Assembly (NCBI GenBank): GCA_963772965.1
Contig: CAVYZU010000005.1
Coordinates: forward strand, 62,001 to 126,000
Direction of reading: 5' to 3'
Origin: AP-15 sp963772965
GTDB taxonomy: Bacteria; Pseudomonadota; Alphaproteobacteria; ATCC43930; CGMCC-115725
Length of the DNA: 64,000 nt
Positions 18,697 through 26,273 of the stretch are shown piece by piece. Position 1 is the first letter of the stretch. Each line of letters begins with the position of its first letter. The translations under genes and the position numbers were made by a program. A model generated the notes under the pieces. The model searched no databases, had not been told where the DNA came from, and worked only from the letters and a program-made list of their open reading frames with translations.

Positions 18697-19391
18697 GCTG
18701 CGGCGGGGTCTCGTTCGGTGAACAACTGCCCGCCGTCGTCCCGCGCCGTAGTCTTTTTGCGAACCGGCCGTTTCGGTTTTGGAGCCTCTTGAGCCAACAC
18801 GCGCGGTTCGAGCGAGCCGCGCCCGGCGACCGCACCCAAATGGAATGCATCTTGTCTGGTGCCAAAGCATAGCGCCCGCCGCAGCGCATCTCTCCAGCCC
18901 ATACCGGTTTGATGGGCGAGACCGGTCGCAGCGGCAGTCATCGTGTAAAGCCACCAGCGCTCTTCCGGCTTCAATCCGAGCCAGTTGCGAATGCCGACGG
19001 CGATTTCCTCGGGCGACACGTCCGATTCCTCGATGGCCCATAGCAGCACCAGCAGCTCCTTGCCGAACAGGCGCTGTACGGCTGTATCATAGGCGCCCCA
19101 ACGGCCGGCAGGCTTTCCCTCACCCCGCAGGCGGCGATTGAATTCTGCTCGTGCTTCGGGAGCCGCTGCATCCCATACATCGCGCGGCACCTCGCAGCGC
19201 AGAATTGTTTCCGGTGCCCATGTCGCCGGGGCCGCGGTATGCGCCTCGGTGGGCGGACGGCCAAACACCTCGAACACAAGGGCTTTTGGCTCGCGGCCCT
19301 TGGTGAGGCGGACGAGGAAGGCGTGCTCGCGATAGATGTCGTCGCAATCGAAATTCGCCATCGCTGCCTTCATGGCCGATGCTCCTGCCAT
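18693..19391 (-). CDS. DUF3780 protein of the defence operon
   Basis: This 232-residue protein is the only clearly intact member of the operon. The diagnostic region is IRNWLGLKPEERWWLYTMT followed by AAATGLAHQTGMGWRDALRRAL (about residues 134-175), which I recognise as DUF3780. No catalytic motif is visible. The C-terminus is basic (PKPKRPVRKKTTARDDGG), suggesting contact with nucleic acid or a partner. It starts 4 nt after the DUF499 stop and its own stop overlaps the methylase ATG, so it is translationally coupled to both. ATGs at 19391, 19373 and 19361 are all possible starts. The role in the system is not known; the family occurs with DUF499 and DUF1156 genes in defence islands. Confidence 0.75.
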   Translation of the reverse strand: MAGASAMKAAMANFDCDDIYREHAFLVRLTKGREPKALVFEVFGRPPTEAHTAAPATWAPETILRCEVPRDVWDAAAPEARAEFNRRLRGEGKPAGRWGAYDTAVQRLFGKELLVLLWAIEESDVSPEEIAVGIRNWLGLKPEERWWLYTMTAAATGLAHQTGMGWRDALRRALCFGTRQDAFHLGAVAGRGSLEPRVLAQEAPKPKRPVRKKTTARDDGGQLFTERDPAAA

Positions 19392-19395
19392 GCGT

Positions 19396-22300
19396 TCAGG
19401 CCTGGGTCCAGGTTACGCGCGCAAAGTCTTCGCCGACAAAGTCGCAGAAGTCTCTCAACTCACGTCCCGACGGGAACGCAATGCCGTCGAGCCGAAGTTT
19501 GAGCGTCGGCGCCTCTGCCCGCAATCGCTCGACGAGCGTCTTCGTCAGCGCATCCAGATCGCCAGCGCCAAACGGGACATCCTTGCCCAACCGGAATGTG
19601 AGGTGGTCGCCCTCCGATCGACCACCGCTCAGCTCCACCGATCCGCCGTGGACGCGGGCGCCGGGTGTTTTGGCCAATCGATCGAGCGCGGAAAAGGCCG
19701 CAGCGGTGTCCTTCGGATCGAAATCGCGAGGTCATCAATACAGGCGCGTCCAGCTTCAGGACTCTCTCAGCTGTACGCGGGTCCTCGCGCATACCGTCGG
19801 CCAGTCGGGCGGTCTCTTCTTCCGAGAATTGGCCATTTATCTCGGCGACGATGCGTAATCGTGTGGCGCCGGCGGGTGCTTCGATTTCGCCAGAAACTGC
19901 CGGCCCTGTTCTTGGGTCTGACTCATCAAAGGTCGCCCGGATCGTTGCCCCGCGCGGAATGGCGAGTACCGAAACCCGGTATCCATCCGAGACGCGTCGG
20001 ACATCCGGCTTCACCCGGATCGGCGCGCGCCATTCGCAGGGATCACCGGTGGTCGCCTCCCCCTTGCTGTCGATGGCCAGAAACCAGACGGCCGCCGCTT
20101 CGGTCTCGTAAGCTCGACCATCGAGCTTTTTGTCCTTCGACGGATCAGGCGCCCCCTTTTCGGAGAGATAGACCGTGTCGGCGTCTTCTGCCGTGACGAT
20201 GATTGGGAAGCGTCCGGTTCCTAGCGGGTTGGGACCAAAATCATCGAGGCGTGCGCTCACCCGAGTGCGACGCTCCCATTTCTTGGCAACCAGCCCCTCT
20301 TTTTCTCGCCAAAACCCGCGCTGGACTGCAGTCTTGACCAATTGCTCCAAACCGCCGCGCGGCAGCCAGAACCACCCTGGCCGCACCGCGGCGTTTCGCC
20401 GGAGCGAGCCGAATTGCACGGCGTCAGCGTCGAACAGTATTTCCTCGGCTTCGAGCCGCAGGTTCTCAAACGCTGCGTCGAAGCAGTCGGTCGGGATCAG
20501 CTTGCCGCGCTTGGAAAGCGTATCGACGATTTGTTGCTCGCCGGAATAATCATTTCCGTCGAATTCCATACGAAAATCGTCAACGCGGCGGAGCGCCCTC
20601 CCGGTCGGGAAGACGATAGTTTTGAAGGTTTCTCGTAGCGCGCTCGTGAATCCGGCCGCCTCGCGCTCCTTCACGCCTAGCAGTTCCTGCATTTGCGGCG
20701 ACGCGTCGCCGTGTTGTGTGCGTATACGGTCCTCGACCCGATCGATGGCGCGCATTCGCCGCGCACTGGTGCGGAGCGTTGCGACCGCGTTCGGATCGGC
20801 AGTGAGGACCAGAACCCGGTTCTGGAGATCCTGTTTTTGCCACCAGTCGACAAAATCGGAAGGGAGCGCGTCGGCGGGCCTTTCAAGAATGACAAGCGTT
20901 GGACGGTCGTCATCGAGCTGGATTTCATCGAGCGCGGGCAGGATCGCCATCCGATCGGCATAGAGCGACACCCCGCGGGGCTTGAACACTTCTTGCAACT
21001 TGGTTCTGAGCGTCTGGTCGACCTGCTCCTCGGCTATACTCGCCGCGATTTCGGTGATTTCGGCCGTAACGTTCGCGGTCTGACCAAAAAAGATTCGCTG
21101 GTCGACACCAAGATAGAGATACCAAGCCTGCCCCTGGAGGCGGGCCAAGGCGTTTTTGATCTCGGACACCTCCAGCAGCGGGTCGACCAAAAATTCCACG
21201 AGTTCGCCGTCGGTAAGACCGCGCAATGGTGTCTCGGCGGTCGACAACGAGGACATCAGCAGCATCTTTGCAACCGACATTGCGGTGGCCACGCCATCTG
21301 CCGCTGCGATCCGCTCCGCCAGCGCGTTGCCCCGATCGGCAACGTCGCGGGAGATCGCGTTAGAATAGGCCGGATTGATCTTACGAATTTCCTCGCTCGT
21401 CAGCTGATCGTTGAAATCGAGATGCTGGAGCCCCACCAGAAACGTGTTGTCCCCCGGTGCGAGGGCGCCGCGGACCGCAAGCCGCAAGAGGCGGATCAGC
21501 GCCCGAGTTTTTTGGTATCCGCGATTTTCAGCAAACCGCGCGACGATATCCCTGATCGAAGGATGAAACGGATAGGATTCGCGGATACGTTCTATGTAGG
21601 TTTCCGGAGTCGTCGGGATCGTGTCGACGCGCTTCGCCTTCTGTAAAGCCGAAACATAGGCTCGTGCGACCTCGTCGATACGGTCCGCCGATGGCAGTTC
21701 ATCAAACAGCCGCTTGCGAACGATTTCATACACCTCGCCGCTATTTTGCTGGACCGGCGTAAGCGCCTGTGCGTTTCGGTCGTAATGCTTGGAAAGGTTT
21801 TCGATGAGTGTCCGGAGCTGGCCTGATCCATCGAGATAGACATCGTCCTTGAGGTTGGTGACGACAACGCAGGCCTTGGGGCACCGCGGCAGTGCGTTGA
21901 ATAGCCGTTCGAGCGCTCCGATGGTGAGGTCCCCAAGGGTCGAATTCCCCACCGGCTCGCCCTGGGCCATTTGCAGGTAGCTTGGCAATTCGTCGAGAAG
22001 GATCAGAACCGGCTGATCGCCGAGGACCGAAACCCACTCATCGACACCTGGTGTCCGGGCTCCGTTACGCCAGAACGGCGCCATCACCTCACCGCGGCCG
22101 AGCCGCTCGCCAATGAACCCCCAGAAGAGGTTTTCGGGATTTTGGTGGCCGTTAAAAATGACAACCTTCGCGACGCCGAACTCGGCTCCGGCCCGTATTT
22201 TGGGGACGACGTTGCGGCGCAACTCTGGGTCCGCCGCGAGCAGCCCAAATGCGATCAGGGTATGTGTTTTACCGCCGCCCATCGCCTGGGTGAGATAAAA

Positions 22301-22510
22301 GGCCCCGTCGTCGCTGCTTCCAGCGAGCCGTTCGAAGCCTCGCTCGACCAACCGTTGCAAGCCGTCGGTGAAGTGGTTGCGGCGGAAAAACTCCCGTCCG
22401 TCGATCTTGCCGCGCGCCAGGTCCTCGATCTGCGCCACCTGTTCGACGAGGCTGTCGCTCGTGACAGTCGGGCTTGGCCTGCAAATTACGCTCACTGTCT
22501 CTATCGGCAT
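19396..22510 (-). pseudogene. DUF499 ATPase, first gene of the defence operon, one frameshift near the 3' end
   Basis: This P-loop ATPase has about 1038 codons. From the ATG at 22510, the N-terminal region (VEQVAQIEDLARGKIDGREF) is typical of DUF499. Walker A is AMGGGKT at residues 76-82 and Walker B is VLILLDE at about 168-174, followed by a long helical ATPase body (RESYPFHPSIRDIVARFAEN) and a C-terminal beta-rich part. At about 19717 the frame breaks. Downstream the protein continues in another frame as AAAFSALDRLAKTPGARVHG and ends with DFVGEDFARVTWTQA at 19396. About 90% of the protein is uninterrupted, so partial function cannot be excluded. Codons upstream of 22510 are open but look unrelated. 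The gene opens the operon, so its promoter should lie within 22511-22926. Confidence 0.82.
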
Positions 22511-22926
22511 GTCAGGCCTGCAGCTTGGGCGTCTCAATAGCTCGAACCCGGGTGAGCCGAGCCTGCGCCGCCATCCACTCAACTTAAGCGCAACCGGTGC
22601 ATTTTTTTGCTGAGAGCAACTTAACCCAAAACTCCCAATTTGTGGCGCTAATGGATTGGGAGGCGCGCCCCACACAGGCGGGGAGAGCTTGGCGAGGATT
22701 GTCTTTAAGGGGTCGACCCGCGGTCCCAGCGGGTATGGGTCATCATCGATTGCGTCGCAGGTGGCCTTGCGAGGGCGCGAGGCGCGGTAAGGTCGATTGA
22801 TGCTCAAGCGCTACGGCGAGAACGCCTAAAGTTGATGGCGCGACGACGCCTTGACCTGACGGGGAACCCTGCCCTGCGAGTTGAGTAATCGGTATGCGCT
22901 GACGGTTAAGCTGACGTGGGTCCTGT
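22511..22926. other. Upstream region of the defence operon
   Basis: The minus strand remains open upstream of the DUF499 ATG to 22807 but shows no family features, so I treat it as leader. I cannot point to a convincing -35/-10 pair or a strong ribosome site for the ATG at 22510. Confidence 0.4.
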
Positions 22927-23166
22927 GTTCCAGAATGTTCCAGCTTGTTCCGTTTTTTTAAGAAACTGGAACACAAAAAAGCTTGGATGATCAATGTAAT
23001 GTTAGGGAGAATGAGCAAAGTTCCAGATGTTCCAGTTTTGCTTAGGGAATATACGCGCGACTTCGCTTTTGGCGCACGTATTACAACGCGTCCATATTCG
23101 TGCGTATGTTTCTCTGTACGCGCGCCTATCACCTCCCAGCAATCTGGAACATGGAGAAACCGGAAC
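22927..23166. repeat. Cluster of TGTTCCAG repeats in an AT-richer pocket
   Basis: GTTCCAG or GTTCCG occurs at 22927, 22937 and 22947 (exact 10-bp spacing), and at 23020 and 23029. The inverse CTGGAAC is at 22966-22972 and 23144-23150, and CCGGAAC at 23160-23166. The pocket is visibly richer in A/T than its neighbours. One-helical-turn spacing and mixed orientation suggest protein-binding sites, either iterons of a replication module or operators for the adjacent operon. No gene is convincing inside it. Confidence 0.6.
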
Positions 23167-23257
23167 AGGTTTTGGTTTGATAACATTTCGATGTCTTGGA
23201 CCCTGACCCAGCGCCTTCGTGACCTAATCGCCCGGAGGACCGCTTCCGGAACCGACT

Positions 23258-23361
23258 GCGGCCGTTCAGCCTCGGCCGCTGGGACGCGTCCTCATGTAGA
23301 GGGTTTCGGATGACGGCCCCATCACGAGCCCAGCCACGCGCACCGGGGCCGTCGTCCGAAA
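23258..23361. repeat. Hairpins at the oriIS-like end of IS91 copy 2
   Basis: GCGGCCG (23258-23264) pairs with CGGCCGC (23273-23279). The 17-base arm at 23304-23320 pairs with 23345-23361 at 16 of 17 positions across a 24-nt loop. These are identical to the copy 1 structures at 2066-2169. Confidence 0.7.
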
Positions 23362-23639
23362 GCCTTCAGGGAAGGAACCCGCGGGATGTCGGGGACAACG
23401 GTGCCGCGGGCTTTATGGGGATTTCGACAGCGCCGTCGAGGCTACGGCTGCGGATGACGCGGCGGACGGAGAGATTGCGGCGCCAAGCGGTGGTGGCGAT
23501 GAGGCCGGAGTTGCCCGACAACAAGGGGCCGAGGCCGATCTGGGCGTTGCAGAACCCGGGCTAGGGCGAGCGCTGCCGCGGCCGGCCCTGGGCCAGCGAG
23601 ACAGATCGGGATAGCCGCGGCGAATGGGATAGCCCGGGC

Positions 23640-24851
23640 TCATGAGGTGTCGATCCTGATGACGGCGGGCATCGTGGTCGAGCTATGTCGCGCCGGCTCG
23701 CTTGCCTCGAACACCTCGATGATGCGCATGGCCGAGCCGCAGCACGGACACGGCTTAAGGGCCGTGGGCGGCTCGCAAGCGGTGTCCTCGGGCTCGGGCG
23801 CCGGCGGCGCGATGGCGAGCAGCTTGCGGGCGAGCGCGAGATTGTCGGCCTTCACGCCGCTCGCCAGCAGACCGTAGTGGCGGATGCGGTGGAAGCCACT
23901 GGGCAGCACGTGGATCAGCAACCGGCGGATGAACTCGTGCGCGTCGAGCGTCATCGTCTTGTAGCGGCCGGGTCCGTTGCTCCGATAGTCCCTGACCTTA
24001 AACGTCACCGTCTTGGCATCAGCCGCGATCAGGCGCCGGTTCGAGATCGCCACGCGATGCGTGTAGCGCGACAGATAGGCGAGCACCGCCTTGGGCCCGG
24101 CGAGCGGGCGCTTGGCGTAGACGTACCAGCGCGTTTTCTTGAGCGGCGCCAGATAAGCAGCGAATGCCTTGGTGTTGACGAGCGCGGCGTGCGTGCCGCG
24201 AAACATCAACCGGCCGGCGGCGTGTGCGGCAACGAGCTTCTCGATCATCAGCCTGCGGAAGAGCTTTGATAGCACGCGCACCGGCAGCAAGAAGTTGGGC
24301 CGTTTGGTGATCCACCGTAATCGAGCGAGCGAGATGCCGCCGCCCGGCACGATCATATGCACGTGCGGATGATGCATCATCGCCGATCCCCAGGTGTGCA
24401 GCACGGCGGTGATGCCGATGCTGGCGCCGAGATGCTTGGGGTCAGCCGCGATCGCCACCATTGTCTCGGCGGATGCCCGGAACAAGAGATCGTAGATCAC
24501 CACCTTGTTCTGATAGGCGATGTCGCCGATCGGCGCTGGCAGTGTGAAGACGACGTGGAAGTACGGCACGGGCAGCAGCTCCGCCGCGCGCGCCGCCATC
24601 CACTGCCGCGCCGCCGCGCCCTGACACTTCGGACAGTGCCGGTTGCGGCAGCTGTTGTAGGCGATGGCCGTATAGGCACACGCGTCGTTCTCGCAGCGCA
24701 TGACGTGGCCGCCGAGGGCCGCCGTGCGGCAGCGCTCGATCGCGCTCATCACCTTGAGCTGGCCGAGGCTCACGTGACCGCGGTTGGCCTCGCGCCAGGC
24801 CGGCCCGTGGTCGCGCAAGATATCCGCGACCTCCAGGCCTTGACGGCCCAC
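23640..24851 (-). CDS. IS91-family HUH transposase
   Basis: This 403-residue rolling-circle transposase has an N-terminal zinc-binding region with two clusters (CENDACAYTAIAYNSCRNRH and CPKCQG, about residues 53-80). The HUH motif MMHHPHVHMIVPGGG (about 158-172) coordinates the metal. A Tyr-containing helix region with YLSRYTHRVAISNRRL is expected to hold the nucleophile, and a C-terminal zinc ribbon reads CPCCGS. It starts with GTG 12 bp after the recombinase stop, so the two are probably cotranslated. All key parts are present, so it looks functional. Its C-terminal third is also found, fused to recombinase sequence, at 2448-3563. Confidence 0.9.
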   Translation of the reverse strand: MGRQGLEVADILRDHGPAWREANRGHVSLGQLKVMSAIERCRTAALGGHVMRCENDACAYTAIAYNSCRNRHCPKCQGAAARQWMAARAAELLPVPYFHVVFTLPAPIGDIAYQNKVVIYDLLFRASAETMVAIAADPKHLGASIGITAVLHTWGSAMMHHPHVHMIVPGGGISLARLRWITKRPNFLLPVRVLSKLFRRLMIEKLVAAHAAGRLMFRGTHAALVNTKAFAAYLAPLKKTRWYVYAKRPLAGPKAVLAYLSRYTHRVAISNRRLIAADAKTVTFKVRDYRSNGPGRYKTMTLDAHEFIRRLLIHVLPSGFHRIRHYGLLASGVKADNLALARKLLAIAPPAPEPEDTACEPPTALKPCPCCGSAMRIIEVFEASEPARHSSTTMPAVIRIDTS

Positions 24852-24863
24852 GCGGGACCGGCG

Positions 24864-25739
24864 TTATGCCGGCGGCTGCTCCGTCGGCAGCGTCAGCCGA
24901 TCAAGGGGGCTCATCACAGTGCGCAGCACGTTGGTGGCGACGTGGGTATAGCGGGCTGTGGTGTCCAGCTTGGCATGGCCCAGCAGCACTTGGATTACCC
25001 GCACGTCGATATCGCTCTCCAGCAGATGCGTGGCGAACGAGTGGCGCAGTGTATGCGGCGTGACCCAGCTGCCGAGCCCCGCGGCCTCGGCCGCCATATG
25101 GCAGACGCGGTTGAGCTGACGCACCGATATCGGCCGCAGCGGGTCCTGACCCGGGAACAGCCAGCCTCGCGACCGGCATTGCAACCACCATGCGCGCAGC
25201 AACGACAGAAGCTGCGGCGACAGCATGGCATGGCGATCCTTGCGGCCCTTGCCCATCTCGACACGGATCAGCATGCGCTTGGAATCGATATCGCCGACCC
25301 GCAGCATGACGACCTCGCCGCCGCGCAAACCGGCGCCGTAAGCAATGCTGAGCGCGGTCTTGTACTTCAGGCCGGGGCCGGGCGCGGCCTCGATCAGCCG
25401 AGCGACCTGCTCCGCAGCAAGTACCCGCGGCAGCTTGCGCGGATAGTGCGTGCGCGCCAGTTGATGGGCGAGGTCAGCGCGGCCGAGCGTGATGCTGAGG
25501 AAGAAGCGCAACGCCGAGGCCTGCGAGTTCATCTTCGGCGGCTGCGCACCCTGCTCGACCTGTGCGAGCTGAAAGCGGCGGATGTCGTCGCCGCTCGCGG
25601 TATCGGGGGAGCGACCGAGAAATCGGGCAAAGGTCTCGATCTGCCGGATATACTCGTGCTGGGTCTTGTCGCTAAAGCTCCGGACCGTCATGTCCGCGAT
25701 CATGCGGCGGCGAAGATCGCTGATCGGCTTGTCGTTCAT
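24864..25739 (-). CDS. Tyrosine recombinase encoded by the IS91-type element
   Basis: This 291-residue recombinase of XerC/phage-integrase type has an N-terminal SAM-like core-binding domain (about 1-105; RSFSDKTQHEYIRQIETFA). Its catalytic domain includes Arg in AGLRGGEV, Lys in KGRKDRHAML, HTLRHSFATHLL (HxxR), LLGHAKLDTTARY (His) and the nucleophile Tyr in ARYTHV. The full set of catalytic residues is present. It precedes the HUH transposase by 12 bp. A two-gene recombinase/HUH arrangement is known for some IS91-type elements; the recombinase may resolve or integrate circular intermediates. The ATG at 25739 is preceded by a 9-bp inverted repeat that may be its operator. Confidence 0.92.
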   Translation of the reverse strand: MNDKPISDLRRRMIADMTVRSFSDKTQHEYIRQIETFARFLGRSPDTASGDDIRRFQLAQVEQGAQPPKMNSQASALRFFLSITLGRADLAHQLARTHYPRKLPRVLAAEQVARLIEAAPGPGLKYKTALSIAYGAGLRGGEVVMLRVGDIDSKRMLIRVEMGKGRKDRHAMLSPQLLSLLRAWWLQCRSRGWLFPGQDPLRPISVRQLNRVCHMAAEAAGLGSWVTPHTLRHSFATHLLESDIDVRVIQVLLGHAKLDTTARYTHVATNVLRTVMSPLDRLTLPTEQPPA

Positions 25740-25750
25740 CGGGGGCTCCT

Positions 25751-25790
25751 GTCCTGAGGCTGGAGTGTTGGAACTCCCAATCCTCAGGAC
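25751..25790. repeat. Inverted repeat upstream of the IS91 recombinase, copy 2
   Basis: GTCCTGAGG (25751-25759) and CCTCAGGAC (25782-25790) form a perfect inverted repeat. It is the same as at 3575-3614 in copy 1. Confidence 0.6.
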
Positions 25791-25901
25791 GGGACGCCCG
25801 CCCCGTCATCGTCTATCAGTCAGTTGTTGGCACGGTCCTCGCCGCCTGCCCCGCTCCGCGCGCAGCGCCCTCCCGCGCGAGCGGGTTCGTTCCATGCCCC
25901 A

Positions 25902-26215
25902 ACTGCGACATTGGCCGCGCGGGGTTCGGGGCGTCCGCTGTATCCGACAGCGGACCTGTGACCGTAAAAAAGCAGAAATCGGGCCGTCCTGACCGAGATG
26001 AAGATCGAAAATTTGCGGCCTTCACCCACTTCAAGTGGTCGACATCTCGGCAGACGGCTTCAAGATCGAGCTGAGGCGCCTGTCCCAACACGGCAAGGAG
26101 CGACCCTCGCTACCTATGGTATTTAAGATTTTTTCGGAGAGGGGATGCCTAGCCGTCGGTATGATTTTCCGCACTAAGTGTCAAATTTGCGGCGCACATG
26201 GTTTTTTCGTGTTAA
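25902..26215. other. Upstream region of the tannase gene
   Basis: No gene is visible. The region between the IS91 edge and the palindrome at 26216 becomes more A/T-rich toward its right end and should contain the tannase promoter. Confidence 0.4.
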
Positions 26216-26230
26216 GGTTACCGCGTAACC
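26216..26230. promoter_or_regulatory. Palindrome GGTTAC-CGC-GTAACC upstream of the tannase gene
   Basis: A perfect 6-3-6 inverted repeat ends 43 bp before the tannase ATG, immediately after an A/T-rich stretch. The position fits an operator overlapping or just downstream of the promoter. No regulator gene is adjacent. This is a candidate site only. Confidence 0.45.
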
Positions 26231-26273
26231 GGCGGCTTCTGACAATGGCTGCTCGGAACGCGGGAGAAAAGCC

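Larger units (their letters stand above)
12850..22510 (-). other. Defence-island operon: DUF499 - DUF3780 - DUF1156 - small ORF - PLD/SNF2 helicase
   Basis: Five genes lie on one strand with gaps of 4 nt, an ATGA overlap, 2 nt and 4 nt, so they form one transcription unit. The families named are ones that recur together in bacterial defence islands. A methylase, a translocase-type helicase with a PLD domain and a large ATPase suggest a modification-dependent anti-phage mechanism. Direct IS91 copies flank the region on both sides (2058-3725 and 23250-25901). Confidence 0.7.
23250..25901 (-). mobile_element. IS91-type element copy 2, full length, with tyrosine recombinase and HUH transposase genes
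   Basis: This 2652-bp element is bounded by the limits of identity with copy 1. The gene order along the minus strand is recombinase, then transposase, then a 390-bp non-coding tail with hairpins. IS91-family elements move by rolling-circle transposition from the tail (oriIS) end. In one-ended events, DNA beyond the opposite (terIS) end is carried along. For this copy that end is 25901, next to the tannase gene. Confidence 0.88.

Noticed and set aside
22540..22580. Sequence resembling a tRNA T-arm (CCCGGGTTCGAGC on the minus strand)
   Set aside because: No matching acceptor, D or anticodon arms could be folded around it.
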